Shown piece by piece: positions 50,517 to 60,841 of a stretch of DNA of 64,000 bases. This DNA comes from Flavobacterium fryxellicola (lineage in GTDB: Bacteria; Bacteroidota; Bacteroidia; Flavobacteriales; Flavobacteriaceae), in the NCBI RefSeq assembly GCF_900143245.1, contig NZ_FRDK01000003.1, positions 186,001-250,000 on the forward strand, given 5' to 3'. The position numbers and the translations under genes were made by a program. Numbering within the stretch: the stretch's first letter is position 1; every line of letters begins with the position of its first letter. The notes under the pieces were generated by a model. The model had not been told where the DNA came from, searched no databases, and saw only the letters and a list, made by a program, of their open reading frames with translations.

Positions 50517-50864
50517 ATGAAAAACGGAGTATACAGTTTACTAAAAGCAAGGTTCCTTGTCAATGAGGATGCGGTAAAAAACTGGCGTTTTATCGTTTTT
50601 ATAATTCTGTTGGCTATTCTAATGATAGCAAATACCCAACGATTTGAACAAAAAGTGTTTAAGATTGCTGAATTGACAAATAAAGCCAAAGAGTTGCGCT
50701 CAGAATTTGTCGATAGACGCTCAGAATTGATGAAATTGAAAATGGAGTCGACGGTCTCCGAAAAAATGATAGAAAAAGAAATTTTCCCATCAACAGTTCC
50801 TCCAGTAAAAATTAAGGTTAAAAAAGAAAAAGAGAAGGGTTTTTTAGAAAAATTATGGCAGTAG
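50517..50864 (+). CDS. ftsL: FtsL-like cell division protein
   Basis: 115 residues: short cytosolic N-terminus, one membrane helix (about 24-40, WRFIVFIILLAILMIAN), then a periplasmic coiled-coil segment (AELTNKAKELRSEFVDRRSE). This topology, and its position between rsmH and ftsI, mark it as the FtsL equivalent, although sequence similarity to proteobacterial FtsL is low. It would bridge FtsQ/FtsB-type proteins and FtsI/FtsW in the divisome. It overlaps ftsI by 10 bp. Confidence 0.85.
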   Translation: MKNGVYSLLKARFLVNEDAVKNWRFIVFIILLAILMIANTQRFEQKVFKIAELTNKAKELRSEFVDRRSELMKLKMESTVSEKMIEKEIFPSTVPPVKIKVKKEKEKGFLEKLWQ

Positions 50865-52858
50865 AAGATAAACACATATCGTATCGAATCTATCTGGTAG
50901 CTTTTGGCATTTTTGTCATGGCTATTGCTATTGCTGTGAAATTAACAAATATTCAGTGGGTCGAAGGTGATTATTATAGAAAGTTAGCCAAGGAAAGAAC
51001 GGTTAGAAACTTTGTGATTCCAGCTAATAAAGGAAATATTTATTCTGCTGACGGAAGTCTTTTGGCTACATCAATTCCTAATTATGAAATACGTTTTGAT
51101 GCTGTTACTCCTAAAGCGGAATCATTTGAAAAAAATGTTAAATCACTATCCGATTCATTAGCTACAGTACTAGGCAAGCCGTCTAGTTTTTTTGAAAATG
51201 AACTTCGGAAAGCAAGAGCTAACAAAAATAGGTATTACTTAATTGCTCGTAACTTAAGTTATACCCAATACTTTAAAATAAAAGGGTTTCCATTGTTTAA
51301 TTTAGGTGCTTACAAAGGAGGAATTATAATTGAACAAGAAACAGTGCGAGAGCATCCAATAGGAAAAATTGCTGAGCGTACCGTAGGATATGAACGAACT
51401 TCTAATGGTGAGTCTTATGATGGAAAAGGAATTGAGTGGGCATTTAGAAAATATTTGAATGGTAAAGACGGTAAGATTTTAAAACAAAAAATAGCAAAAG
51501 GACAGTGGAAACCCATTCGTGATATAAATGAGGTGGACCCTCAAGATGGATACGATGTCATTTCAACAATTGATGTTTATATACAGGATATCGCTCATCA
51601 TGCCTTATTAAAACAGTTGGAGCTATATCAAGCAGATCATGGCTGTGTTGTGGTTATGGAAACAAAAACAGGTCATGTTAAAGCAATTTCTAATTTGGGA
51701 AGAGCTACGGACGGAACCTACTTTGAAACTACAAATTACGCTGTTGCTGAATCTCATGAACCTGGTTCTACTTATAAACTAGCTGATTTAATGGCACTTC
51801 TGGAAGATAAAAAAGCAGATACAAGTGCAGTTTATGATAGCAAAGGAGGGGTGATAGTTTATTCCGGGAAAAAAGTACGTGATTCACATCAAGGTGGTTA
51901 TGGCAAGATTTCGCTAGCAAGAGGATTTGAGTTATCATCAAACACGGTTTTAGTACAAGCAGTATACAATGCATACAAGGATAATCCTTCACAATTTGTA
52001 AATCATCTTAATAATTTTGGATTAAATAAACCATTAGGACTTTCCATCAAAGGAGAAGGAAAGCCGTACATTCCGCAGCCAAGCGATAAAAATTGGTCTA
52101 ATATTTCCCTTCCATGGATGGCTTTTGGTTATGGAGTATCGATCACGCCAATGCAAACTTTAGCTTTTTACAATGCCGTTGCCAATGATGGAGAAATGGT
52201 CAAACCACAATTTGTTTCGGAAATTAAAGAATGGAACAGAACCATCAAAAAATATGAAAAAGAAGTTTTGAATCCAAGGATTTGTTCGCCAGCAACTATT
52301 GCAAAGCTAAAAGCAGTTTTAGCAAATGTGGTAAAAAAAGGAACGGCTTCGAAATTATATTCTAAGGATTTTTCGATGGCAGGAAAAACAGGGACAGCGG
52401 CGGTGAATTATGGAAAGGCTGGCGGAGTTGGAAAATATTATGCCTCTTCCTTTGTGGGTTACTTCCCTGCTGATGAACCTAAATATTCGTGTATAGTTGT
52501 CGTGCATAAACCAAGTACAGCACTCAATAATTACTATGGTGCGGATGTGGCAGGTCCCGTTTTTAAAAGAATTGCACAAAAGATTTTTACCGATGCACCT
52601 TCAACAAATGAGATTAAAAACATAGACAGAAAAATTCCAAAACAAGAAAATAATTATGACGCTTATTTTGTTAAATCTCAAAAGAACCAACAAATAATTC
52701 CAAATTTAAAGGGAATGTCAGGAATGGATGCTGTCGCTTTATTAGGGAATTTGGGCATGAAAGTGAAGGTTATAGGAGTTGGAAAAGTTAAAAAACAATC
52801 TCTGGAAGCAGGACAGAATTTAATTAAAAACGCAACGATATTATTGGAATTATCATGA
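50855..52858 (+). CDS. ftsI: Division-specific penicillin-binding protein (class B) with PASTA domain
   Basis: 667 residues. One N-terminal membrane helix (about 10-30), PBP dimerisation region, then a transpeptidase with S305-x-x-K308 in EPGSTYK, SSN in ELSSNTVLV and KTG in MAGKTGTAAV. A C-terminal PASTA domain follows (about 610-667, IIPNLKGMSGMDAVALLGNL). It cross-links septal peptidoglycan together with FtsW (encoded downstream). The stop overlaps the murE start by 4 bp. Confidence 0.96.
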   Translation: MAVEDKHISYRIYLVAFGIFVMAIAIAVKLTNIQWVEGDYYRKLAKERTVRNFVIPANKGNIYSADGSLLATSIPNYEIRFDAVTPKAESFEKNVKSLSDSLATVLGKPSSFFENELRKARANKNRYYLIARNLSYTQYFKIKGFPLFNLGAYKGGIIIEQETVREHPIGKIAERTVGYERTSNGESYDGKGIEWAFRKYLNGKDGKILKQKIAKGQWKPIRDINEVDPQDGYDVISTIDVYIQDIAHHALLKQLELYQADHGCVVVMETKTGHVKAISNLGRATDGTYFETTNYAVAESHEPGSTYKLADLMALLEDKKADTSAVYDSKGGVIVYSGKKVRDSHQGGYGKISLARGFELSSNTVLVQAVYNAYKDNPSQFVNHLNNFGLNKPLGLSIKGEGKPYIPQPSDKNWSNISLPWMAFGYGVSITPMQTLAFYNAVANDGEMVKPQFVSEIKEWNRTIKKYEKEVLNPRICSPATIAKLKAVLANVVKKGTASKLYSKDFSMAGKTGTAAVNYGKAGGVGKYYASSFVGYFPADEPKYSCIVVVHKPSTALNNYYGADVAGPVFKRIAQKIFTDAPSTNEIKNIDRKIPKQENNYDAYFVKSQKNQQIIPNLKGMSGMDAVALLGNLGMKVKVIGVGKVKKQSLEAGQNLIKNATILLELS

Positions 52859-54318
52859 GTGTACTGAAAGACATATTGTACAAAGTAGCTATCGAAGCCA
52901 TAAAAGGTTCGACAGATATTACCATAAATAAAATGGATTTTGATTCTAGAAAAATAGAAAATAAGGACGTTTTTGTAGCTATTCGTGGATCCATTTCTGA
53001 TGGGCACGATTTTATTGGAAAAGCAATTTTGCAAGGTGCAGTCGCAGTGATATGCGATACCTTTCCTGAAACTATCGAAAATGGAATTACTTATGTGCGG
53101 GTTAAAGACACGAATTCTGCTTTAGCTTTTATGGCTGCAAATTATTTTGGTGATCCGTCGCAAGATTTAAAATTGGTTGGAATAACAGGAACAAATGGTA
53201 AAACTACCATCGCCTCTTTATTGTATCAATTGTTTAAAAAAGCGGGTTTTAAAGTTGGTTTGTTATCAACCGTGAAAATACTGGTGGATGATGTAGAATA
53301 TAAAGCAACTCATACCACTCCAGATTCTATTACGATAAATCATTATCTTAAAGAAATGGTTGCGCATGGGGTTGACTATTGTTTTATGGAAGTGAGCTCT
53401 CATGGGATTCATCAAAAAAGAACAGAAGCGCTCCATTTTGTGGGTGGGATATTCACTAATTTATCGCACGATCATTTAGATTATCATCCTACGTTTGCAG
53501 AATATAGAGATGTCAAAAAATCGTTTTTCGATCATTTGCCTAAAACGGCTTTTATATTATCTAACATTGACGATAAAAACGGTCAGGTAATGTTGCAGAA
53601 TACTGCTGCTAAAAAGTGCACTTATGCTTTAAAAACCTATGCTGATTATAAAGCACAAATACTGGAAAACCAATTATCAGGTTTGTTGCTGAAAATAAAT
53701 GGAAATGAAGTATGGGTTAAGTTGATAGGAACCTTTAATGCTTATAACTTATTGGCTATATACGGTACTGCCGTTGAGCTTGGAATGGAAAGTTTAGAAG
53801 TACTCCGTTTGTTATCTGATTTAGAAAGTGTTTCGGGTCGTTTTCAGTTTATCGTTTCTACAACTAACATTACTGCTATTGTGGATTATGCCCATACTCC
53901 GGATGCATTAGAAAACGTATTAAAAACAATCACTACTATTCGTACAAAAAACGAACAACTGATAACAGTGGTAGGTTGCGGAGGAAATAGAGACAAAACC
54001 AAGCGCCCAATTATGGCTGGGATTGCATCGGAACTCAGTGATAAAGCAATTTTCACTTCGGACAATCCTAGAAATGAAGAGCCAGAAGCTATTATTGCTG
54101 AAATGGAGCAAGGAGTAGCGCCTCAAAATTATAAAAAAACATTGACCATAAGCGATAGAAAGCAAGCTATAAAGACAGCTTGCCAATTGGCGCAGCCTAA
54201 TGATATTATTTTGATTGCAGGCAAAGGACACGAAACATACCAAGAAATTAAAGGAATTCGGCAACATTTTGACGATATGGAAACAGTAAAGGAAGTTTTA
54301 GAACAATTAGGGAAATGA
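52855..54318 (+). CDS. murE: UDP-MurNAc-tripeptide synthetase, meso-DAP adding
   Basis: 487 residues. ATP-binding GTNGKTT (112-118), TTPDSITINHYL, and the specificity motif DNPR (403-406), which in MurE indicates meso-diaminopimelate rather than lysine as the added residue. It adds the third amino acid of the stem peptide in the cytosol. murF, which follows murE in many dcw clusters, is absent here; a 97-bp gap with a long inverted repeat separates murE from mraY. Confidence 0.97.
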   Translation: MSVLKDILYKVAIEAIKGSTDITINKMDFDSRKIENKDVFVAIRGSISDGHDFIGKAILQGAVAVICDTFPETIENGITYVRVKDTNSALAFMAANYFGDPSQDLKLVGITGTNGKTTIASLLYQLFKKAGFKVGLLSTVKILVDDVEYKATHTTPDSITINHYLKEMVAHGVDYCFMEVSSHGIHQKRTEALHFVGGIFTNLSHDHLDYHPTFAEYRDVKKSFFDHLPKTAFILSNIDDKNGQVMLQNTAAKKCTYALKTYADYKAQILENQLSGLLLKINGNEVWVKLIGTFNAYNLLAIYGTAVELGMESLEVLRLLSDLESVSGRFQFIVSTTNITAIVDYAHTPDALENVLKTITTIRTKNEQLITVVGCGGNRDKTKRPIMAGIASELSDKAIFTSDNPRNEEPEAIIAEMEQGVAPQNYKKTLTISDRKQAIKTACQLAQPNDIILIAGKGHETYQEIKGIRQHFDDMETVKEVLEQLGK

Positions 54319-54319
54319 T

Positions 54320-54399
54320 GGTTTAATCGGTTGCTATTATTTGTTTTAGCGAATAGTATTTAGATTGAAAAGTAACGAACCGCAAAGCAACGATTAACC
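54320..54399 (+). other. Long inverted repeat in murE-mraY gap
   Basis: GGTTTAATCGGTTGCT (54320-54335) and AGCAACGATTAACC (54386-54399) are complementary over 14 bp with two single-base bulges. The mRNA could fold into an ~80-nt hairpin between the murE stop and the mraY start. No T run, so not a plain terminator. Confidence 0.5.
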
Positions 54400-54415
54400 A
54401 AATAAACAAAGATAT

Positions 54416-55645
54416 ATGCTATATTATTTATTTGAATATTTAGATAAAACACTGGATGTTCCTGGAACAGGAGTTTTTCAGTACATCACATTTAGATCGG
54501 CATTAGCATTTATGTTATCGTTATTGCTGTCAACTATTTACGGAAAAATAATTATTCGGTTTTTGCAAAGACAACAAGTAGGGGAAACCGTTCGGGAGTT
54601 GGGCTTGGCTGGTCAAAATGAAAAAGCAGGAACGCCTACGATGGGAGGGTTAATCATAATTTTTGCAACGTTGGTTCCAGTTTTGCTTTTTGCAAAATTG
54701 CATAATATTTACATCGTATTGTTGATAGTGACCACGTTATGGATGGGAACGATAGGGTTTATTGATGATTATATCAAAATATTTAAAAAAGATAAAGCAG
54801 GTTTAAAAGGGATATTCAAAGTTTTTGGACAAGTTGGTTTGGGTTTGATAGTAGGAATTGTGCTTTATTTTCATGCAGGTGTTACTGTAAGAACGGATAC
54901 TGGTAAAACAGATGTTTTTAAAACGGCCACGCAAACCGTGATTATGCCAGCGCCCATCGAAGAAAAATCTACGGCAACTACAATTCCTTTCTTTAAAAAC
55001 AATGAGTTTGATTATGCCGAATTGCTGGCTTGGACAGGAGACGGATATGAAAAATGGGCTTGGTTAATTTTTATTCCAGTAGTAATTTTTATTATAACTG
55101 CAGTTTCAAACGGCGCTAATCTAACAGATGGAATTGATGGTCTTGCTGCGGGAACTTCGGCTATTTCGGTACTCGCATTGGGAATATTTACGTTCGTTTC
55201 AGGTAATATTATTTTCTCTAATTATCTGAATATTATGTACATCCCTAATTCTGGTGAAATGACGGTTTTCATAGCAGCATTTGTAGGATCATTGATTGGA
55301 TTTCTTTGGTATAATTCCTATCCAGCATCCGTTTTTATGGGTGATACAGGAAGTTTGACCATTGGTGGAATAATAGCCGTTCTTGCAATTGCGGTTCGTA
55401 AAGAAATGCTGATTCCTTTATTATGCGGAATTTTTCTTGTCGAAAATTTATCTGTGGTTCTTCAAGTAAGTTATTTCAAGTATACTAAGAAACGCTTTGG
55501 CGAAGGCCGAAGAATATTTTTAATGTCTCCTCTACATCATCATTACCAGAAAAAAGGGTATCATGAAAGTAAAATCGTAACCCGTTTTTGGATTGTAGCT
55601 ATTATGTTGGCCATATTGTCAATTGTCACTTTAAAATTAAGATAG
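54416..55645 (+). CDS. mraY: Phospho-MurNAc-pentapeptide transferase
   Basis: 409 residues, about ten membrane helices; makes lipid I from UDP-MurNAc-pentapeptide and undecaprenyl phosphate. Catalytic and signature motifs: [19 protein letters not shown] (Asp pair), [20 protein letters not shown] and the HHHYQKKG loop. It is ~50 residues longer than the E. coli enzyme owing to an extra soluble loop (about 165-215) before NLTDG, with [15 protein letters not shown] in it. Part of the dcw operon; murD follows 1 bp after the stop. Confidence 0.97.
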   Translation: MLYYLFEYLDKTLDVPGTGVFQYITFRSALAFMLSLLLSTIYGKIIIRFLQRQQVGETVRELGLAGQNEKAGTPTMGGLIIIFATLVPVLLFAKLHNIYIVLLIVTTLWMGTIGFIDDYIKIFKKDKAGLKGIFKVFGQVGLGLIVGIVLYFHAGVTVRTDTGKTDVFKTATQTVIMPAPIEEKSTATTIPFFKNNEFDYAELLAWTGDGYEKWAWLIFIPVVIFIITAVSNGANLTDGIDGLAAGTSAISVLALGIFTFVSGNIIFSNYLNIMYIPNSGEMTVFIAAFVGSLIGFLWYNSYPASVFMGDTGSLTIGGIIAVLAIAVRKEMLIPLLCGIFLVENLSVVLQVSYFKYTKKRFGEGRRIFLMSPLHHHYQKKGYHESKIVTRFWIVAIMLAILSIVTLKLR

Positions 55646-55646
55646 T

Positions 55647-56978
55647 ATGCGGCTAGTAATTTTAGGTGGTGGAGAAAGTGGTGTTGGAACTGCTATTCTT
55701 GGTAAGAAAAAAGGGTACGAAGTTTTCGTGTCTGATTTTGGAAAAATAAAAGGAAATTATAAAGAGATTTTACTGTTAAACGGAATCTCTTGGGAAGAAG
55801 AAAAGCATACGGAGGAGTTGATCTTGAATGCTGCTGTGGTGATGAAAAGTCCAGGAATTCCAGATAAATCTCCAATAGTAAAAAAGCTGCAGGAACGAGG
55901 AATTCCAGTAATTTCAGAGATTGAGTTTGCGGCTCCTTTTACGAAGGCAATAATTATAGGGATAACCGGAAGCAACGGAAAAACGACTACAACAATGCTG
56001 ACACATCATTTGTTGAAATCAGCTGGATTGAATGTAGGATTGGGCGGCAATATAGGGAAAAGTTTTGCTTGGCAGATTGCCGATAATAAATACGATTCCT
56101 ATGTGCTGGAGTTGAGTAGTTTTCAACTGGATGGAATTATTAATTTCAAACCCCATATTGCTATCATTACGAATATTAGTCCGGATCATCTAGATCGGTA
56201 CGAATATAAATATGAAAATTACATTGATTCAAAATTCAGATTAACAATGAATCAAACAGAGGATGATTATCTCATCTACGATGCAGATGATGAAGCCATA
56301 AGCAATTGGTTCAAAACGCACACAACAAAAGCAAAATTAATCCCTTTTTCATTGACCAAAATTTTCAGCGAAGGAGCCTATATAAAAAACAACAAAATGG
56401 AAATTAAGATTAGTCAGGAAGAGTTTACAATGGATACAGATCACATTGCTTTAGAAGGAAAACATAATATGAAAAATGCAATGGCAGCAACCTCTGTGGC
56501 TAAATTAATGCAAATAAGAAAGGCTACAATTAGAGAAAGTCTTTCGAATTTTCAAGGAGTAGAACACCGTCTGGAAAAGGTTTTAAAAATTCAAAATGTT
56601 CAATATATCAATGATTCTAAAGCAACAAATGTTAACGCAACCTTTTTTGCTTTAGATAGTATGAACACACCAACGGTTTGGATTGTAGGTGGTGTCGATA
56701 AGGGGAATGATTATAACGAATTGATGTCCTTAGTTCGGGAGAAAGTAAAAGCGATTATTTGCCTTGGTGTAGACAATAAAAAGATTATAGATGTTTTTGG
56801 GAATGTGGTTGACATGATGATTGAAGTTTCTACTATGAATGACGCAGTTCAAATGGCACAACGATTAACTGAAAAAGGGGACTCTGTATTATTGTCTCCA
56901 GCCTGCGCTAGTTTTGATTTGTTCGAAAATTATGAAGACAGAGGGAATCAATTTAAACAAGCAGTTAAAAATTTATAG
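55647..56978 (+). CDS. murD: UDP-MurNAc-L-alanine-D-glutamate ligase
   Basis: 443 residues, usual length. N-terminal Rossmann part (LVILGGGESGVGTAILGKKK), ATP-binding GITGSNGKTTTT, NISPDHLDRY and the C-terminal VEHRLEKV and NDSKATNVNAT blocks are all present. Adds D-glutamate to UDP-MurNAc-L-Ala in the cytosol. Confidence 0.97.
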   Translation: MRLVILGGGESGVGTAILGKKKGYEVFVSDFGKIKGNYKEILLLNGISWEEEKHTEELILNAAVVMKSPGIPDKSPIVKKLQERGIPVISEIEFAAPFTKAIIIGITGSNGKTTTTMLTHHLLKSAGLNVGLGGNIGKSFAWQIADNKYDSYVLELSSFQLDGIINFKPHIAIITNISPDHLDRYEYKYENYIDSKFRLTMNQTEDDYLIYDADDEAISNWFKTHTTKAKLIPFSLTKIFSEGAYIKNNKMEIKISQEEFTMDTDHIALEGKHNMKNAMAATSVAKLMQIRKATIRESLSNFQGVEHRLEKVLKIQNVQYINDSKATNVNATFFALDSMNTPTVWIVGGVDKGNDYNELMSLVREKVKAIICLGVDNKKIIDVFGNVVDMMIEVSTMNDAVQMAQRLTEKGDSVLLSPACASFDLFENYEDRGNQFKQAVKNL

Positions 56979-57025
56979 AAAAGTTTTATCGTATTAACGA
57001 AAGTAAACTTTAAAAAGAAAGCGGT

Positions 57026-58315
57026 ATGAAACAATTAATAGGCAATCTAAAGGGAGATAAAGGGATTTGGTCATTTGTGGCCTTATTGGCCTTGTTTTCG
57101 TTTATGCCTGTTTTTAGTGCAAGTAGTAACTTGGCCTATTTGGGGCATGGAACGGGAAATACGTTAGGGTATTTAGTAAAACATTTGGGTCATATTTTTT
57201 TTGGTTTTTTAATCATTTTTTGGGTTCACAAAATTCCGTATCACTATTTTAGATCTATTTCTAAATGGCTGTTGCCCGTTGTTTGGGTTGTTTTAGCCAT
57301 AACGATGATAAAAGGTACAGTGATAGGTGGAGCCAATGCAAGTAGGTGGCTTCAGATACCATTTGTCGGTATTTCATTTCAACCTTCGGCTTTTGCAGCC
57401 TTAGTTTTGTTTGTATTTGTTGCGCGTTATTTGTCTAAAACAAGAGAGAAACCGATTGATTTTGTAGCATCATTGAAGGAGCTTTGGCTTCCGGTTTTTA
57501 TTACCTTGATTTTTATTCTTCCTTCGAATTTTTCCACTACGGCATTAATTTTTTCGATGATATTAATGTTGGCATTCATAGGGAAGTATCCTATGAAATA
57601 TATCGCAGTAATTGTAGGTTCAGGCATTGTTTTTCTAACCTTCTTTGTTTTGATTTCTAAAGCCTTTCCCGATGCTAAATTTTTTAGCAGAGTAAGAACT
57701 TGGGAAAGTCGTATTGAAAATTTTAGTACCGACAAACCAGATGAAGATGATTATCAAATAGAAAAAGCAAAAATTGCTATTGCATCAGGTAAGATTTATG
57801 GACTAGGACCAGGTAAAAGTGTTCAGAAAAATTTCTTGCCACAATCTTCATCGGATTTTATTTATGCAATTATTGTTGAAGAATATGGAATAATAGGGGG
57901 AATAGGCGTTTTGTCGCTCTATTTGTTATTGCTTATCCGATTTGTAGTTGCTTCGCATAAAGCCACAACACTCTTTGGGAAACTGGTAGTTATAGGTCTT
58001 GGTTTTCCAATGATTTTTCAGGCGATGATTAATATGGCTGTAGCAGTAGAATTATTGCCTGTTACGGGACAAACGCTGCCGTTGATTAGTAGCGGAGGAA
58101 CTTCTATCTGGATGACCTGCATCGCATTAGGGATCATTATTGGTGTAACGAAGAAAGAAGAAGAAATTGCTCAGGAATTGAAAGATACTGCAAAAAGGGA
58201 GGAAGCGCTACAAAAATTAATCGATCGAGAGTTAGACGAAGAGTATGTTTTAGAGGAAGCATATTCTATTGAAGACAAGGCAAAAAATCCAATGCAGGCA
58301 GTTTTAAATAAATAA
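57026..58315 (+). CDS. ftsW: Septal peptidoglycan glycosyltransferase FtsW (SEDS)
   Basis: 429 residues with about ten membrane helices. SEDS-family signatures: GGANASRWLQIPFVGISFQP, the middle block GLGPGKSVQKNFLPQSSSDF and the C-terminal PLISSGGTSIW. It polymerises glycan strands from lipid II at the septum in partnership with FtsI. The ~55-residue cytosolic tail is charged (KKEEEIAQELKDTAKREE). Confidence 0.96.
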   Translation: MKQLIGNLKGDKGIWSFVALLALFSFMPVFSASSNLAYLGHGTGNTLGYLVKHLGHIFFGFLIIFWVHKIPYHYFRSISKWLLPVVWVVLAITMIKGTVIGGANASRWLQIPFVGISFQPSAFAALVLFVFVARYLSKTREKPIDFVASLKELWLPVFITLIFILPSNFSTTALIFSMILMLAFIGKYPMKYIAVIVGSGIVFLTFFVLISKAFPDAKFFSRVRTWESRIENFSTDKPDEDDYQIEKAKIAIASGKIYGLGPGKSVQKNFLPQSSSDFIYAIIVEEYGIIGGIGVLSLYLLLLIRFVVASHKATTLFGKLVVIGLGFPMIFQAMINMAVAVELLPVTGQTLPLISSGGTSIWMTCIALGIIIGVTKKEEEIAQELKDTAKREEALQKLIDRELDEEYVLEEAYSIEDKAKNPMQAVLNK

Positions 58316-58370
58316 GCCATTTTATAATTTTGAATTTTTAAAATAATTGCAACTTAGGAACTTTAAAAAA

Positions 58371-59468
58371 ATGAAACAGTACAAATTCATATTAAGCGGT
58401 GGAGGAACTGGAGGTCATATCTATCCAGCGATTGCTATTGCAAATGAATTGAAGTCTCGTTTTCCGAATGCCGAATTTCTATTTGTTGGTGCCAAAGATA
58501 AAATGGAAATGCAAAAAGTGCCGCAGGCAGGTTACAAGATTATTGGACTATGGATTGCAGGATTACAAAGAAGACTGACATTTGACAATACTCTTTTCCC
58601 GGTAAAACTGATCAGCAGTTTATTAAAATCACGTACTATAATCGATCAATTTAAGCCAGATGTAGTTATTGGTACTGGAGGTTTTGCCAGTGGTCCACTT
58701 TTACAAATAGCGGCAATTGCAGGTATTCCAACGGTGATTCAGGAACAAAATTCCTATCCTGGAATTACCAATAAGCTATTGAGTAAAAAGGCAAAAAAGA
58801 TTTGTGTTGCTTATGAAAACTTAGAACGCTTTTTCCCAAAAGGAAAAATGATTTTAACTGGAAATCCAGTGCGTCAGGATTTAATTGATATTGATTCCAA
58901 AAGAGAAATAGCATTACAGCATTTTGATTTAGACCCTAAGAAAAAAACACTTTTGGTTTTAGGAGGTAGTTTAGGAGCCAGAAGAGTAAATGAGTTAATT
59001 GCTAAAGAAATTTTGTTGTTTGCAGCTCATAATGTGCAAGTAATTTGGCAATGTGGCACGTTATATTTTGATGATTATAAACGTTTGGAAGAGAATGAAA
59101 ACATTCAGATTCATTCTTTTATCGATAAAATGGATCTGGCTTATGCAGCGGCAGATATTGTGGTTTCTCGCGCAGGAGCTTCTTCCGTATCGGAATTATG
59201 CATTGTTGGTAAACCCGTGATTTTTATTCCGTCTCCTAATGTAGCTGAAGATCACCAAACTAAAAATGCGCAAGCAATAGTTGATAAAAATGGAGCTATT
59301 TTAATGAAAGAAGTAGAGCTGGATTCTCAATTCGGTATTGTATTTGAGTCTTTGATTACAGATGAGGCAAAACAAAAAATGCTAGGTGAAAACATAAAGA
59401 AGTTGGCAATGCCAGAAGCAACAAAACGAATTGTTGATGAAATTGTTAAGCTAATAGATAGAAAATAA
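58371..59468 (+). CDS. murG: UDP-GlcNAc:lipid I N-acetylglucosaminyltransferase
   Basis: 365 residues from the ATG at 58371, which places the N-terminal strand and glycine loop ([20 protein letters not shown]) at the family's normal position; an in-frame TTG 24 bp upstream is less likely. Other motifs: [23 protein letters not shown] and [11 protein letters not shown]. It converts lipid I to lipid II at the inner face of the membrane. Confidence 0.97.
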   Translation: MKQYKFILSGGGTGGHIYPAIAIANELKSRFPNAEFLFVGAKDKMEMQKVPQAGYKIIGLWIAGLQRRLTFDNTLFPVKLISSLLKSRTIIDQFKPDVVIGTGGFASGPLLQIAAIAGIPTVIQEQNSYPGITNKLLSKKAKKICVAYENLERFFPKGKMILTGNPVRQDLIDIDSKREIALQHFDLDPKKKTLLVLGGSLGARRVNELIAKEILLFAAHNVQVIWQCGTLYFDDYKRLEENENIQIHSFIDKMDLAYAAADIVVSRAGASSVSELCIVGKPVIFIPSPNVAEDHQTKNAQAIVDKNGAILMKEVELDSQFGIVFESLITDEAKQKMLGENIKKLAMPEATKRIVDEIVKLIDRK

Positions 59469-59491
59469 TAGAGATAAAGAAAGAAACGAAA

Positions 59492-60841
59492 ATGAACTTG
59501 AATCAAATACATAACGTCTATTTTATTGGAATTGGTGGAATCGGGATGAGCAATTTGGCTCGTTATTTCAAAAATTTGGGAAAACAGGTTTGCGGGTATG
59601 ATAAAACGCCTTCTGTTCTAACAAATGAATTAATGGAAAGTGGAATTGCAATTCACTTTGAAGATAGTATTGATTTGATACCAAAAGATTTTTTTATCGA
59701 GAATACGCTAGTAATTATTACACCTGCAGTGCCAGTTACACACTCGGAATGGAATTACTTCGTGGAAAAAGAGTATGAAATAAAGAAGAGAGCCGAAGTT
59801 TTAGGATTAATTACTAAGGATACGTTTTGTTTTGCAGTTGCAGGTACCCATGGAAAAACAACGACATCGGGGATTTTAGGACATATATTACACCAAAGTG
59901 GCGCTGATGTCACTGCTTTTATAGGCGGAATAGTTGAGAATTATAATTCGAATTTAATAGGAAGTGGTACAACAGTAACGGTAGTTGAAGCAGATGAATT
60001 TGATCGTTCCTTTCTGCATTTACATCCCAATATTGCTTGCATTACATCCATGGATGCTGATCATCTCGATATTTATGGTACAAGTGAAGCTATTGAGGCG
60101 TCTTTTATGGAATTTGCAGCTAAAATAGAGGATAAAAATAATCTTTTCATCACAAAAGAATTACCATTAGAAGGGATAACGTGTGCGGTAAATGAAGACG
60201 CTATTTATAAAGCGTTTAATATAAGAATAGGAGACGGAAGCTATGTTTTCGACGTACAAACACCTACTGAAATAATTAAAGATTTACATTTTGGTTTGCC
60301 AGGACGTCATAACTTAATGAATGCAGTGATGGCTATTGCAATGGCAAATTTATTCGGCACCCCAACCGATGCCATTGCAAAAGCCATAGCATCATTCAAG
60401 GGGATAAAAAGACGATTTTCGTATCAAATTAAAACTGATGCTAAGGTGTATATTGATGACTATGCACATCATCCCACAGAAATTAATGCGGTGCATCAAG
60501 CGGTTCGGGAATTGTATCCAAACCAAAAAGTATTGGCAATTTTTCAGCCCCATCTGTATAGCAGAACAAGAGATTTTGCTGATGAATTTGCCAAAAGTTT
60601 GTCCAACTTTGATGAAGTTCTTTTATTAGATATTTATCCGGCTCGGGAACAACCTATACAAGGTGTAACTTCGCAATGGATCAAGGATAAGATGCTGCTT
60701 AATAATAAGAAATTAGTAGCCAAAAATGATTTGGTTACCGCGATATTGGCAAGTGACGCCACGGTCGTTGTCACTATTGGAGCAGGAGATATTGGAGAAT
60801 TAGTACCATCAATTAAAAAAGCAATCAATGAAACTCTTTAA
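59492..60841 (+). CDS. murC: UDP-MurNAc-L-alanine ligase
   Basis: 449 residues. N-terminal GIGGIGMSNLARY, ATP-binding VAGTHGKTTTSG, DADHLDIYG and the DDYAHHPTEI block identify MurC, which adds L-alanine to UDP-MurNAc. Its end overlaps ftsQ by 14 bp. No MurB or Ddl gene follows, unlike in proteobacterial clusters. Confidence 0.97.
   Translation: MNLNQIHNVYFIGIGGIGMSNLARYFKNLGKQVCGYDKTPSVLTNELMESGIAIHFEDSIDLIPKDFFIENTLVIITPAVPVTHSEWNYFVEKEYEIKKRAEVLGLITKDTFCFAVAGTHGKTTTSGILGHILHQSGADVTAFIGGIVENYNSNLIGSGTTVTVVEADEFDRSFLHLHPNIACITSMDADHLDIYGTSEAIEASFMEFAAKIEDKNNLFITKELPLEGITCAVNEDAIYKAFNIRIGDGSYVFDVQTPTEIIKDLHFGLPGRHNLMNAVMAIAMANLFGTPTDAIAKAIASFKGIKRRFSYQIKTDAKVYIDDYAHHPTEINAVHQAVRELYPNQKVLAIFQPHLYSRTRDFADEFAKSLSNFDEVLLLDIYPAREQPIQGVTSQWIKDKMLLNNKKLVAKNDLVTAILASDATVVVTIGAGDIGELVPSIKKAINETL

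Noticed and set aside
50360..50875. 171-codon minus-strand frame across the rsmH-ftsL junction
   Set aside because: Antisense to two conserved division genes; no recognisable domain and a low-complexity F/S-rich product.
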